From Rhodospirillales bacterium (GTDB lineage Bacteria; Pseudomonadota; Alphaproteobacteria; Micavibrionales; Micavibrionaceae): a stretch of DNA of 64,000 bases. The position numbers and the translations under genes are program-made. The notes beneath the pieces are model-generated. The model saw only the letters and a program-made list of their open reading frames with translations, searched no databases and was not told the DNA's origin. This document shows, in pieces, positions 11,988-20,873 of this stretch; position 1 is the stretch's first letter; each line of letters begins with the position of its first letter. Location of the stretch: contig JACKJB010000004.1 in the NCBI GenBank assembly GCA_020638155.1, positions 62,001-126,000 on the forward strand. The letters are read 5' to 3'.

Positions 11988-12386
11988 ATGACTATGAGTG
12001 ATCCCCTTGGTGATATGTTGACCCGTATTCGTAACGGGCTGCACGCCGGTAAGGTGAAAATCCGTGTTCCCGCTTCCAAGCACAAAGCATCCGTATTGGA
12101 CGCGATGGTGCGCAGCGGCTACATCCGCGGCTATAACATGATCGACCTCGGTAACAACAAAAAAGAGATCGAAATCGAAGCCAAATATGATAGCGGCGAA
12201 CCGGCTATTCAGGAAATCAAGCGCATTTCGCGTCCGGGCCGCCGTGTTTATTTCGGTGTGAACGAGGTGCCGCGCTTTTATAACGGTCTTGGTGTTACGA
12301 TCGTCTCGACACCCAAAGGTGTTCTGGTCGATCATGAAGCCCGGGAACAAAATGTTGGCGGCGAAATACTCTGCCAGCTGTTTTAA
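11988..12386 (+). CDS. rpsH: 30S ribosomal protein S8
   Basis: S8 is a primary 16S rRNA binder and, in E. coli, the translational repressor of the spc operon. It begins SDPLGDMLTRIRNG and the C-terminal ISTPKGVL-type motif (VSTPKGVLVDHEAREQNVGG) is present. The length of 132 is normal. An aggagg ribosome binding site precedes the ATG. Confidence 0.98.
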   Translation: MTMSDPLGDMLTRIRNGLHAGKVKIRVPASKHKASVLDAMVRSGYIRGYNMIDLGNNKKEIEIEAKYDSGEPAIQEIKRISRPGRRVYFGVNEVPRFYNGLGVTIVSTPKGVLVDHEAREQNVGGEILCQLF

Positions 12387-12399
12387 GAGGACGTAAAAG

Positions 12400-12945
12400 A
12401 TGTCACGATTAGCAAGAAACCCGATCGCCATTCCTGACGGAGTCACCGTTGAAGTCAACGGCCAGGACGTTAAGGTTAAGGGTCCGAAAGGCGAAATGAC
12501 GCTGAACGTCCACAACGACGTTTCTGTTGCACTGGAAGATGGCGAAGCCGGTAAGGTTGTCCGCCTGCAACAACGCTCCCAGAGCAATCAGGCCCATGCC
12601 CTGTGGGGGACGATGTGGAGCCTGGTGCGCAACCGGATTGTCGGTGTCAGTGAAGGTTACAAGAAAAACCTGGAAATCCAGGGCGTTGGTTATCGTGCCA
12701 ACCTGCAAGGCAAAACGCTTGTCCTGCAACTCGGTTACAGCCACGACGTTCACTATGAAATACCTGAAGGCATTGAAATCGCCGTTGAAAAACAAACTGC
12801 GATTTCCGTTTCCGGGATCGACAAGGAAAAGGTTGGCGCCGTTGCGGCTAAAATCAAATCCTTCCGTCCGCCGGAGCCTTATAAAGGTAAAGGGATCCGT
12901 TACGAAGGTCAGTTTGTCCTGCGTAAAGAAGGTAAGAAGAAATAA
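12400..12945 (+). CDS. rplF: 50S ribosomal protein L6
   Basis: L6 sits near the GTPase-associated region and has two related alpha/beta domains. SRLARNPIAIPDGV opens the protein and the C-terminal domain carries PPEPYKGKGIRYEGQFV. The length of 181 is normal. It is part of the spc block. Confidence 0.98.
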   Translation: MSRLARNPIAIPDGVTVEVNGQDVKVKGPKGEMTLNVHNDVSVALEDGEAGKVVRLQQRSQSNQAHALWGTMWSLVRNRIVGVSEGYKKNLEIQGVGYRANLQGKTLVLQLGYSHDVHYEIPEGIEIAVEKQTAISVSGIDKEKVGAVAAKIKSFRPPEPYKGKGIRYEGQFVLRKEGKKK

Positions 12946-12974
12946 GGCATAGGCCCTGTTAAAGGAATAAGACC

Positions 12975-13352
12975 ATGACACAGAGATTAAATGCAACACA
13001 ACGCCGGACCTACCGCACGCGTAACAAGCTGCGTCAGGTTAATATCGAGCGCAACGCGGTACGTGAAGTCCGTCCCCGTCTGTCGATTCATCGCAGCGGC
13101 CGTCAGATTTACGCACAGATTATTGATGACGTAAAAGGGCAAACCGTCGCAGCCGCTTCTTCTCTTGATAAAGAGCTGAAGCTGAAAAAAGGCTATGACA
13201 TCGGCGCGGCTGAACAGGTCGGCAAGCTGGTGGCGGAGCGCGCGAAAAAAGCAGGCGTCAACAAAGTGCAGTTTGACCGTGGCAGCTTTTTGTACCACGG
13301 CCGGGTGAAAGCCCTGGCTGAAGGCGCCCGCGCTGCAGGACTGGAATTTTAA
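12975..13352 (+). CDS. rplR: 50S ribosomal protein L18
   Basis: L18 binds 5S rRNA with L5. [20 protein letters not shown] and [20 protein letters not shown] are characteristic. The length of 125 is slightly long for the family (about 117-120), with the extra residues at the N-terminus. Confidence 0.98.
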   Translation: MTQRLNATQRRTYRTRNKLRQVNIERNAVREVRPRLSIHRSGRQIYAQIIDDVKGQTVAAASSLDKELKLKKGYDIGAAEQVGKLVAERAKKAGVNKVQFDRGSFLYHGRVKALAEGARAAGLEF

Positions 13353-13367
13353 GGAAGGAATGAAACT

Positions 13368-13946
13368 ATGGCTAGAGGTTCAGAACAACGGGAACGCGGC
13401 GAAGAGCAGGAGCTGATTGAGCGCCTGGTCGGGATCAACCGTGTTGCAAAAGTGGTCAAAGGTGGCCGCCGTTTCGGCTTTGCCGCGCTGATGGTTGTCG
13501 GCGATGGCCGGGGCCGCGTTGGGTTCGGGATTGGTAAAGCACGGGAAGTGCCGGAAGCGATCCAGAAAGCAACCCAGCAGGCAAAACGCCACATGATCCG
13601 CGTTCCGCTGCGCGAAGCCCGCACACTGCACCACGACGTCAAAGGCCGTCACGGTGCCGGTAAAGTGCTGCTGCGCAGTGCGCCGCAAGGGACCGGGATT
13701 ATTGCCGGTGGCCCGATGCGTGCCGTGTTCGAAGCTGTTGGTGTTCAGGACGTCGTTGCCAAGGCAATCGGCTCCAGCAACCCGTATTCAATGGTCAACG
13801 CAACCTTCGCTGCTCTGAAAAACATGCAGAGCCCGCGTCAGGTTGCAGCGCGCCGTGGCAAAAAAGTCAGTGAGATTGTCGCCAATCGTGAGGCCGACCG
13901 CTCCAGTGCTGAAATTGCGACGGCAGCCCAGGAAGATGAGGAATAA
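13368..13946 (+). CDS. rpsE: 30S ribosomal protein S5
   Basis: S5 lines the mRNA entry channel and affects decoding fidelity. The double-stranded RNA-binding fold is at about residues 18-82 ([20 protein letters not shown]) and the C-terminal domain holds [18 protein letters not shown]. The length is 192, with about 25 extra residues at the C-terminus, ending in an acidic QEDEE. Confidence 0.98.
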   Translation: MARGSEQRERGEEQELIERLVGINRVAKVVKGGRRFGFAALMVVGDGRGRVGFGIGKAREVPEAIQKATQQAKRHMIRVPLREARTLHHDVKGRHGAGKVLLRSAPQGTGIIAGGPMRAVFEAVGVQDVVAKAIGSSNPYSMVNATFAALKNMQSPRQVAARRGKKVSEIVANREADRSSAEIATAAQEDEE

Positions 13947-13951
13947 GAACG

Positions 13952-14281
13952 ATGGCTGAAGAAAAAGATACAAAAAAAGCACCCGCAAAGAAGGCTTCTG
14001 CTAAAAAAGCAGCGGCCGTAAAAACGGATGCCCCGAAAGATGCAGCGCCGGCAACAAAAGCGCCCGCTAAGAAAAAAGCGGCTGCGAAAAAACCGTCCGG
14101 GAAAACCGTAACGGTAACCCAGATCGGCAGCCCGATCGGCCGTAAATCTTATCAGCGTGCAACGCTGATCGGTCTCGGCCTGAATAAAATGCACAAAACG
14201 CGTGAACTGGAAGATACCCCGGCTGTGCGCGGCATGATTGAAAAAGTAAAACACCTGGTTCGCGTCGAAGATGCGGCCTGA
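13952..14281 (+). CDS. rpmD: 50S ribosomal protein L30 with basic N-terminal extension
   Basis: The C-terminal 60 residues ([15 protein letters not shown], then [19 protein letters not shown]) are a complete L30. Before them lie about 48 residues of Lys/Ala/Pro repeats ([15 protein letters not shown] and similar), giving 109 residues where about 60 is usual. Here the tail is N-terminal, unlike the C-terminal tails on L29, S17 and L15. The ATG is 6 bp after rpsE with an aagaac ribosome binding site; internal start codons would shorten but not remove the tail, so the length is reasonably secure. Confidence 0.93.
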   Translation: MAEEKDTKKAPAKKASAKKAAAVKTDAPKDAAPATKAPAKKKAAAKKPSGKTVTVTQIGSPIGRKSYQRATLIGLGLNKMHKTRELEDTPAVRGMIEKVKHLVRVEDAA

Positions 14282-14312
14282 TAAAAACTCCTGATATAAA
14301 AGGGTTAAGACA

Positions 14313-14870
14313 ATGAAACTGAACGAATTAAAACCGAAGGAAGGCTCTGTAAAGCAGAGAACACGTGTCGGCCGCGGGATTGGCTCCGGCAAAGGCAAGA
14401 CTTCCGGCAAAGGTCAGAAGGGCCAGAAATCCCGTTCCGGCGTTGCGATCAACGGCTTTGAAGGTGGCCAGATGCCGCTGTACCGCCGTCTGCCGAAACG
14501 CGGGTTCAACAATATCTTCGCCCGCGATCTGGTTACGGTCAGCCTGGCCCGTCTGCAGGAAGCTGTAGATAAAGGCCTGATCGATGCCAAAGGCACGATC
14601 GACGAAGACACGCTGGTCAAAGCCAAAGTGATCCGCCGCAAAAAAGACGGCGTACGTCTTCTCGGTAACGGTGAACTGAAAGCCAAGCTGGATATCAAGA
14701 TCTCCGGCGGGGCGACCAAGTCTGCCATCGCTGCGGTTGAAAAAGCCGGCGGTAAAGTTGAAATCGTCGAGCCGGCGAAAAAAGTTGCCAAAGCAAAAGA
14801 GGACGCTGCAGAAAAGAAACCTGCGAAAAAAGCAGCCTCTAAAAAGAAAGCCGCAGCAAAGAAAGACTAA
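14313..14870 (+). CDS. rplO: 50S ribosomal protein L15 with basic C-terminal tail
   Basis: L15 is a late-assembly 50S protein. [12 protein letters not shown], the glycine-rich [20 protein letters not shown] segment and the RLPKRGF motif are diagnostic. After the core, residues from about 147 form a Lys/Ala/Glu tail ending [18 protein letters not shown]. Total length is 185 against about 144-160 usually. It is followed by a strong terminator and not by secY, its normal neighbour. Confidence 0.97.
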   Translation: MKLNELKPKEGSVKQRTRVGRGIGSGKGKTSGKGQKGQKSRSGVAINGFEGGQMPLYRRLPKRGFNNIFARDLVTVSLARLQEAVDKGLIDAKGTIDEDTLVKAKVIRRKKDGVRLLGNGELKAKLDIKISGGATKSAIAAVEKAGGKVEIVEPAKKVAKAKEDAAEKKPAKKAASKKKAAAKKD

Positions 14871-14892
14871 GCGCTTTCAAACGATAAAATCC

Positions 14893-14923
14893 AAAAGCCC
14901 GCTATATACAGCGGGCTTTTTTA
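14893..14923 (+). terminator. Rho-independent terminator after rplO
   Basis: The arms agcccgct (14896-14903) and agcgggct (14910-14917) pair around a 6-nt loop and run into a T-rich tract. It ends the long S10-spc transcript before the inserted, oppositely oriented membrane-protein gene, so secY probably needs its own promoter. Confidence 0.88.
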
Positions 14924-14945
14924 TATCCGTAAGCATCTCGTCAGA

Positions 14946-15395
14946 TCACCGCGGCGGTTCAGGCGGTTTGGGGCCTTGCTTGTCTACAGACACATTGACG
15001 TTCAGGTGCGTATTCCGCGTGTAATGGCCGGCAAGGTTCAGTCCACCGGAGACGGTCATGCCGAGCACCGAGAATACAGGGGCCAGCAATCCGGCCATTT
15101 CCGGTTGAGAGAGTTGTGCGGCAAAGGCAAGCATGCTTGCAATCCCTGTTCCCGCAGCAGCGGTTGAAAAACTTTTGGAGAGTTTCGAGCGGTCACGAAA
15201 TGCATTGATGCCGCCGATGGCAGTCAAAGCAACGACAGCTGGAATTGATGCCGCGGCGGTAACAAGAGTCATATCTGCAAAATGACTGCCCATCGTAAAA
15301 TCAACGCACGCCGCAGCGCCGAATAATGCGCAAAGTCCTGAAAAAATCGGCTGGCCGCCAATAGTACCTATAGCCTGATCGACGTTATTGGCCAT
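14946..15395 (-). CDS. Small membrane protein of unknown function
   Basis: I do not recognise this 149-residue protein. Three or four hydrophobic stretches are visible (about residues 18-35, 40-62, 78-95 and 100-122), many of them Ala/Gly/Ser-rich, and the C-terminus is soluble and proline-rich (KQGPKPPEPPR). A ggga(g) ribosome binding site precedes the ATG. It lies between rplO and secY on the opposite strand, divergent from the M48-like peptidase. Both genes interrupt an otherwise conserved operon and are probably a later insertion. Confidence 0.75.
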   Translation of the reverse strand: MANNVDQAIGTIGGQPIFSGLCALFGAAACVDFTMGSHFADMTLVTAAASIPAVVALTAIGGINAFRDRSKLSKSFSTAAAGTGIASMLAFAAQLSQPEMAGLLAPVFSVLGMTVSGGLNLAGHYTRNTHLNVNVSVDKQGPKPPEPPR

Positions 15396-15495
15396 GTCAG
15401 TCTCCCTGAAAATATATTTTATTCATAAATTTGCTTTTTGTTACCATATCGTATTCTGTGCGGCAAGCTTTTCAGAGCGCGAAGAATTTGCATTA

Positions 15496-16347
15496 ATGTT
15501 AAAAATTATGTTAAATATTGCCGCTATGGATATCTATCAACGCAAAAAACTGACCCGCGATTTCTGCCGCCATGCCATAGGGTTGATGGCGGCGCTCCCG
15601 GCATTCTTGCCGCATATAGCGTGTTATGCTCCAAAACAGGTTTTGGATGAAGATACTCAAAATACTTTAAAGGAAATGAAGGCCGAAAAAATAGATGATC
15701 CTGATTTTCTGAAATATGTTTCTGAAAAATATAGTGCTTTTGGTGCCGGCTTCCGCAGTGTGTATGGAGCACCTTATGCCGTAGGGCTTATGGCAGGGAA
15801 TTTATCGTCCAGTCAAGGAGGGGTGCTTCTTTTATCTGGAGATATGCTGGACCCCCGGTATGTGAGTGTTCCTGAATTTAATTATGTCGTTGGGCATGAA
15901 GCGACACATGAGCGATACGATGATGCAAAACACAGGCAGCTTGGTCACGTAAACAGCTTGCTCTATAGTGCTTTCGCAGCAAAAACGGCGCTCCTGAACC
16001 TGTTTTTGACGTTTACGCTAAGCAGTTCGAGCCTTATCGGTATAATGATTCCGGTCTGTTTGACGGCCTCGGCCATTCTGGCGCGCGGGCTGGAGATCGG
16101 GCAGGCAAGACAGGATGAGTATATTGCCGACCTGAATGCGGTTGCGGTCAACGGACATCCGCAAGCGGCTATATCCATGCTTAGTAAAATGCGGGATCAA
16201 AAAGAGCGGATGTGTGCCCCAGGTTCTGAGAGTTTTCTGCGCAGGGCTTATCATGCCTCAAAAATATTTTTCGGCGAACATCCATCAGATAGCAGGCGAA
16301 TCGAAGCCATCCGCGACTATGCGGCCTCCAAAGGCATGGTCCTGTAA
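15496..16347 (+). CDS. M48-like (Ste24/HtpX-type) zinc metallopeptidase
   Basis: The sequence VVGHEATHERYDD supplies the HEXXH zinc motif (HEATH), and RQDEYIADLNAVAVNG downstream supplies the glutamate ligand in the E-x(3)-D pattern usual for M48 peptidases. A hydrophobic segment lies between them (FLTFTLSSSSLIGIMIPVCL), as in membrane-bound members. An N-terminal hydrophobic stretch (GLMAALPAFLPHIAC) may anchor or export it. An upstream in-frame ATG at 15388 would run into the divergent gene, so I prefer 15496 (283 residues); 15526 is also possible. The region is more A+T-rich than the flanking ribosomal genes, consistent with acquisition. Substrate unknown. Confidence 0.82.
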   Translation: MLKIMLNIAAMDIYQRKKLTRDFCRHAIGLMAALPAFLPHIACYAPKQVLDEDTQNTLKEMKAEKIDDPDFLKYVSEKYSAFGAGFRSVYGAPYAVGLMAGNLSSSQGGVLLLSGDMLDPRYVSVPEFNYVVGHEATHERYDDAKHRQLGHVNSLLYSAFAAKTALLNLFLTFTLSSSSLIGIMIPVCLTASAILARGLEIGQARQDEYIADLNAVAVNGHPQAAISMLSKMRDQKERMCAPGSESFLRRAYHASKIFFGEHPSDSRRIEAIRDYAASKGMVL

Positions 16348-16374
16348 AAACGCGGAATTATTTTGTTTCGGCAC

Positions 16375-16403
16375 TTGTATAGAGCCGCGCTTTTCTCTAT
16401 TTA
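16375..16403 (+). promoter_or_regulatory. secY: Possible secY promoter
   Basis: A ttgtat hexamer at 16375-16380 and tattta at 16398-16403 are 17 bp apart and resemble weak -35 and -10 boxes. A promoter is expected here because the rplO terminator and the inserted genes cut secY off from the spc promoter. The match itself is weak. Confidence 0.3.
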
Positions 16404-16442
16404 TTCCTAGATCATTCTTAATTTGAATAAAGGGTAATATTG

Positions 16443-17786
16443 ATGGTCTCTGCCGTTGAACAACTGGCGAAAAACGCCAATTTCGGGGCGCTTGCCAAAG
16501 CGACGGAACTCAAACGCCGCATTATGTTTGTGCTCGGGGCATTGCTGGTCTACCGCCTTGGCACCTATATCCCGGTTCCCGGGATCGACCCGGTCGTCTG
16601 GGGCGAGATTTTCTCGCAAAAAGGCGGCGGGATCCTGGATATGTTCAACATGTTCGCCGGCGGCGCGTTGCAGCGTATGACGATTTTTGCGCTGAACATC
16701 ATGCCCTATATCTCGGCCTCGATTATCATGCAGCTGGCGACCTCGATGTCGCCCAAGCTTGAAGCGATGAAAAAAGAGGGTGAGTCCGGCCGGATGCGGA
16801 TTAACCAGTATACCCGTTATTTCACGGTCCTGCTGGCGGCGATCCAGGCTTACGGGCTGGCTGTCGGTCTTGAGAACCTGCAGGGCTCCAGCGGCTCTGC
16901 TGTCATTAACCCCGGCCTGTTCTTCCGTCTGTCTACCGTTGTATCGATTGTCGGCGGGACGGTCTTCCTGATGTGGCTGGGTGAACAGATTACCCAGCGC
17001 GGTGTCGGGAACGGGATTTCCCTGATTATCTTCGCCGGGATCGTTGCCGAACTGCCGCGCGCGCTGGCCAGCACCCTGGAGCTGGGCCGTCAGGGCCAGT
17101 TCAGCGTCCCGATGCTGCTGCTGATGTTCGCGATGGTTGTCGGCGTGATTGTCCTGATCGTCTTCATGGAACGGGCCCAGCGCCGCGTTGTGGTGCAGTA
17201 TCCCAAGCGCCAGGTCGGCAACCGTATGTTTATGGGCGACCAGAACTTCCTGCCGCTCAAAATGAACACTTCGGGCGTGATCCCGCCGATCTTTGCCTCA
17301 TCGCTGCTGCTGTTGCCGCTGACGATCGTTGGCTTCAGCGGGGCTGAAGGCGGTGACTTTACCGCCGGGATCGCGCGGCTGTTGCAGCACGGCCAGCCTG
17401 CTTATATGGCGCTGTATGGCGGCCTGATTATCTTCTTCTGCTTTTTCTATACGGCGGTTGTGTTTAACCCGCAGGAAAACGCCGATATGCTCAAACGCTA
17501 TGGCGGTTTTGTGCCGGGGATCCGTCCGGGCAAACCGACGGCGGAATATCTCGATTACGTGCTGACCCGGATTACCAGCGTTGGCGCGCTGTATCTGGTC
17601 TTTATCTGCCTGTTGCCGGAATTCCTGCTGGCCAAGGTAAGCATGCCGTTTTATTTCGGCGGGACCAGCCTGCTGATCGTGGTGACGGTGACGCTCGATA
17701 CGGTGGCGCAAATCCATTCGCACCTGATCGCGCATCAATATGAAGGCCTGATTAAGAAATCCAAGCTAAGAGGACGCAAACGATGA
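16443..17786 (+). CDS. secY: Protein translocase subunit SecY
   Basis: SecY forms the protein-conducting channel of the inner membrane with SecE and SecG. The sequence shows the ten expected hydrophobic segments; conserved blocks include YRLGTYIPVPGID near the N-terminus, ALNIMPYISASIIMQL (the region of TM2), GIGNGISLIIFAGI-type GVGNGISLIIFAGIV, and the cytoplasmic FNPQENADMLKRYGGFVPGIRPG loop. I chose the ATG at 16443 because alphaproteobacterial SecY starts MVSA; a TTG lies one codon upstream. It overlaps adk by 4 bp. Confidence 0.98.
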   Translation: MVSAVEQLAKNANFGALAKATELKRRIMFVLGALLVYRLGTYIPVPGIDPVVWGEIFSQKGGGILDMFNMFAGGALQRMTIFALNIMPYISASIIMQLATSMSPKLEAMKKEGESGRMRINQYTRYFTVLLAAIQAYGLAVGLENLQGSSGSAVINPGLFFRLSTVVSIVGGTVFLMWLGEQITQRGVGNGISLIIFAGIVAELPRALASTLELGRQGQFSVPMLLLMFAMVVGVIVLIVFMERAQRRVVVQYPKRQVGNRMFMGDQNFLPLKMNTSGVIPPIFASSLLLLPLTIVGFSGAEGGDFTAGIARLLQHGQPAYMALYGGLIIFFCFFYTAVVFNPQENADMLKRYGGFVPGIRPGKPTAEYLDYVLTRITSVGALYLVFICLLPEFLLAKVSMPFYFGGTSLLIVVTVTLDTVAQIHSHLIAHQYEGLIKKSKLRGRKR

Positions 17787-18382
17787 ACGTTATTTTCTTC
17801 GGCCCGCCTGCTGCCGGTAAAGGTACGCAAGCCAAGATTATCGAGCAGAAATACGGCCTGAAGCAGCTCTCCACCGGCGACATGCTGCGCGAAGAAGTCG
17901 CCGCCGGAACAGAGCTGGGGCTTGAAGCGAAGAAACTGATGGATGAAGGGCGGCTTGTTCCGGATGATGTCGTGATCGGGATGATCGCCAAGCGGATCGA
18001 CTCCCCGGAATGTGCCAAAGGCGTGATTTTCGACGGCTTCCCGCGTACGGTTGCGCAGGCGGAGGCCTTGGAAAAGATGCTGGCTGAGCGCGGCAAACAG
18101 ATCGACATCGTCATGGAACTGGATGTGGATCAGGATAAAATCATTGAGCGCATGGAAAAACGTGCCGCCGAAGAAGGGCGCAGCGATGATAATATCGATG
18201 CGCTGAAAAAACGCCTGCAGCAATATAACGAATACTCCGCCGCCGTTCTGCCGCACTACCGCGCCAAAGGCGATGTGCCGAAGATTGACGGCAACCGGCC
18301 GGTTGAAGGTGTGACAGCCCAGATTGAAACGGTGTTGCAGGGAAAGGACTCCGCCCCGCTGGCGTCCTGCGGCGGGGCTTAA
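17783..18382 (+). CDS. adk: Adenylate kinase (short-LID form)
   Basis: It catalyses ATP + AMP = 2 ADP. The P-loop GPPAAGKGTQAK is at about residues 7-18 and the NMP-binding region STGDMLREEVA and FDGFPRTVAQAEAL follow. The LID is replaced by a short loop (KRAAEEGRSDDN), with no zinc-binding cysteines, giving 199 residues instead of about 215; this short form is common in Alphaproteobacteria. It starts within the secY stop (ATGA). It is the last gene before the second interruption of the cluster. Confidence 0.97.
   Translation: MNVIFFGPPAAGKGTQAKIIEQKYGLKQLSTGDMLREEVAAGTELGLEAKKLMDEGRLVPDDVVIGMIAKRIDSPECAKGVIFDGFPRTVAQAEALEKMLAERGKQIDIVMELDVDQDKIIERMEKRAAEEGRSDDNIDALKKRLQQYNEYSAAVLPHYRAKGDVPKIDGNRPVEGVTAQIETVLQGKDSAPLASCGGA
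18353..18379 (+). terminator. Possible terminator hairpin at the 3' end of adk
   Basis: The complementary segments gccccgc (18353-18359) and gcggggc overlap the adk stop region. The following sequence is only weakly T-rich. It could end transcription before the convergent gene on the other strand. Confidence 0.35.
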
Positions 18383-18404
18383 ACAGCTTTAAGCCATAGC
18401 AGGT

Positions 18405-20711
18405 CTATTGTTCCAGTTCGATATGCGGCGTATCTGCTTCCCAGATGTCGTCCCAGCTAAACGCCTTGATTCCTGAAATCAGTGCGAAATTATTCTTGTT
18501 ATACGTGCCCTTTAGCCCATGGAACTGGTATGCGGCTTTCCCGTAGGCCAGAAGCTGGTTGTCATCGGTAATCAGGTCGCCTTCTTTCCCGTATGCTGCA
18601 AGCTCGTCTTTATCCAGCAGAACGGCCCGGCTGACTTCCGCGGCAGACAGGTCATATCCTGTAAAGGCCCTCTTAAACCCAGGCCAGGAATTGCCCAGAT
18701 CCGCATTGTCATCAGCAGAGCCCAGCAGGATGCCTGTTGAAGACGGATCAACCCAGAGGATCGCATTGGGAAAGACGCTCTGGAAAGTCCGCGCAATCGA
18801 AGCGCTGTAATAAGGCGGGACGATGTGAAACGGCAGCCATTGCGCGATTACCCCGTCCGGCGTCATTTTTTGGCGGGCCTGCTCATAAAACTCCCGGGAG
18901 TATAGCGCATTAACCCCGGCGAAATGCGGCGGCATGGGTTCCAGGGTAATTACATCGTATGTTTCTTTTGTCCGGCGCAGGTAGGCCCGGCCGTCCATGG
19001 CAATCGGGGTAACCCGCTGATCCTGCAGAACGCCCTCATTAGCGGGAAAATACTCTGCCAGCCGGAACACATTTTCGTTAATATCGACAATGTCCAGCGC
19101 ATCCGGCGCTTCCTTACGGACCGCGTTCGCCGTCTGCCCGGTTCCAAAGCAGATGACCAGCGCCCGCTCTGGATCGGGATGGGCCATCATCGGCAAATAC
19201 CCCATCCATGGCATGTAATGGTCATCAACGCCTTTATCGCTGCCCTTGGTCTGCAAGGTCGTGACAAAGCCGTCAATATATAAAAGCCGGACGCCATCGC
19301 CGTGTTCGATCGCGGAAACCGTTGCATCCGGCCCGTCATAAGCGCGCAGGACGATACTGCCATCGCTGATCGTAGCGGTCCCTTGGACCCGTTTCTTACC
19401 GATCCCGGACTCAAACAGGAAGGCGGCGGCCAGCGCGGCAAAGCTCAGCGCTAAAAATTTCGTCCGCGAAGATTTTGGCAGGATGAGCATCCCTGCTGCG
19501 ATGACGATGATCCCGGCAATCCATGCGGTTTTGGCAAACCCGATCGACGGCAGCAAAAGCCACCCGGCGCAAAGCGAACCTAAAATAGACGCAAAAGCGT
19601 TCAGGCCGTATAGCGCCCCCCATTTCCGCGTACTCGTCTGGTCATCCAGGATCCACGGCAGTGCAACCCCCAGCAGAATGACCGCCGGGCCGATAATGTA
19701 GAGCGACAGGAAAAACCATCTTGTGAACAGGAAGACCGGGAACGTGGTGGCGTAATGCATAAACAGGTCGAACCGCTCGACAATCGGGGTCGTGGCGATA
19801 ATCAGCACCCCGGCCCAGCAGACAAGGACGCCGAGCGCTTTTTTGTGCTTTTTCAGGAACGGCGCAAACCAGGCCCCGATAGCCAGCGCCACGAGAACGC
19901 AGGCCAGCATCACGGCAAAGGCGCTGGTGGTGCTCAGGAACGCGGCAGTCATCGACCGGAACCAGGCAACCTCAAGCATAAAAGTCGCAAAGCCTGTCGC
20001 AAAGACAATAAGCGCGGCGGCTTTTGTATCCAGCCTGTTTTCAGGCGCGCTGATGATTTTTTCTTCCGGGGGTTCTGCCGGCATTGACGGCATCTGCCGC
20101 CCCAGCCACAAAGCCGCCAGGCCGGCAAGGATATTAAGCCCGGCGATCAACAGAATAACGTGGGCGACGCCGAACAGGGGAATCCAGAAAAAAGCCGCGA
20201 TCATAACGCCGAGGGCCGCTCCGAACGTGTTCAGCCCGTATAAAACCGCAATAGAGCCTTTGAATTGCCGCGCCATCAGCCCGAGAATGGGCAGCGTGGC
20301 TCCCATGGCCATAGTCGGTATGCCTAAAGACAGAGCAATCCCGGTGATATGAGCCAGCGATGCCAGCCCTGCGGCAGAGGCGTAAACCCAGCTATCGAGC
20401 TGCTCGACATAGCGAAAAGCCGTACCGAGCAGCAGGCCGCTCAATCCGATCGCCAGCTCCAGCAGCCCGTATATCCGGATAGGGCGCGCGGCGGGTTTAT
20501 GGTCCAGAAACCGTCCCATAATCAACGCCCCCAGGCACATTCCGCCCATCGTTACAGCCAGCGTCAGCGCCGTACCCCATGCCGATACCCCAAGGGCGAG
20601 CGTTGATTTGACCTGCCAGATCAGCTCCCAGGACAGCGCTGCCATCCCTGAAATCAGGACAAGAACATGGATAGTGAGGGCCGGGGCGGAGAGGGAGCGT
20701 ATGGAGGTCAT
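18405..20711 (-). CDS. Multi-spanning membrane protein fused to a spermidine-synthase-like domain
   Basis: The N-terminal two thirds is a run of about a dozen hydrophobic segments resembling an MFS-like transporter (HVLVLISGMAALSWELIWQV near the start). The last 300 or so residues form a Rossmann-type spermidine-synthase-like domain with ALVICFGTGQTANAVRK, DIVDINENVF and DVITLEPMPPH. The usual speE active-site pattern is only partly kept, so polyamine synthesis cannot be assumed. Such membrane/SpeE-like fusions occur in many bacteria without a proven reaction. An upstream ATG would give 798 residues; I prefer 20711 (768 residues), because the hydrophobic segment starts soon after. It is convergent with adk. 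Confidence 0.8.
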   Translation of the reverse strand: MTSIRSLSAPALTIHVLVLISGMAALSWELIWQVKSTLALGVSAWGTALTLAVTMGGMCLGALIMGRFLDHKPAARPIRIYGLLELAIGLSGLLLGTAFRYVEQLDSWVYASAAGLASLAHITGIALSLGIPTMAMGATLPILGLMARQFKGSIAVLYGLNTFGAALGVMIAAFFWIPLFGVAHVILLIAGLNILAGLAALWLGRQMPSMPAEPPEEKIISAPENRLDTKAAALIVFATGFATFMLEVAWFRSMTAAFLSTTSAFAVMLACVLVALAIGAWFAPFLKKHKKALGVLVCWAGVLIIATTPIVERFDLFMHYATTFPVFLFTRWFFLSLYIIGPAVILLGVALPWILDDQTSTRKWGALYGLNAFASILGSLCAGWLLLPSIGFAKTAWIAGIIVIAAGMLILPKSSRTKFLALSFAALAAAFLFESGIGKKRVQGTATISDGSIVLRAYDGPDATVSAIEHGDGVRLLYIDGFVTTLQTKGSDKGVDDHYMPWMGYLPMMAHPDPERALVICFGTGQTANAVRKEAPDALDIVDINENVFRLAEYFPANEGVLQDQRVTPIAMDGRAYLRRTKETYDVITLEPMPPHFAGVNALYSREFYEQARQKMTPDGVIAQWLPFHIVPPYYSASIARTFQSVFPNAILWVDPSSTGILLGSADDNADLGNSWPGFKRAFTGYDLSAAEVSRAVLLDKDELAAYGKEGDLITDDNQLLAYGKAAYQFHGLKGTYNKNNFALISGIKAFSWDDIWEADTPHIELEQ

Positions 20712-20873
20712 GGGAAAGCCGTTATCTTGAAGAATATTGTTGCATATATAGAGTACGCGATCGGGCGGATATTGGTAAGGGGGTAATTGTACCAAGCGCA
20801 TTTACAGACACTGCCCCTGTGTTGACATGGGGGGGCGGGGTGCTATGATGGCGCTCTACAAAAAGGGAGCGAT

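Noticed and set aside
15388..15495. Longer N-terminus for the M48-like peptidase
   Set aside because: It would overlap the start of the divergent gene and add an unlikely hydrophobic Cys/Phe-rich segment.
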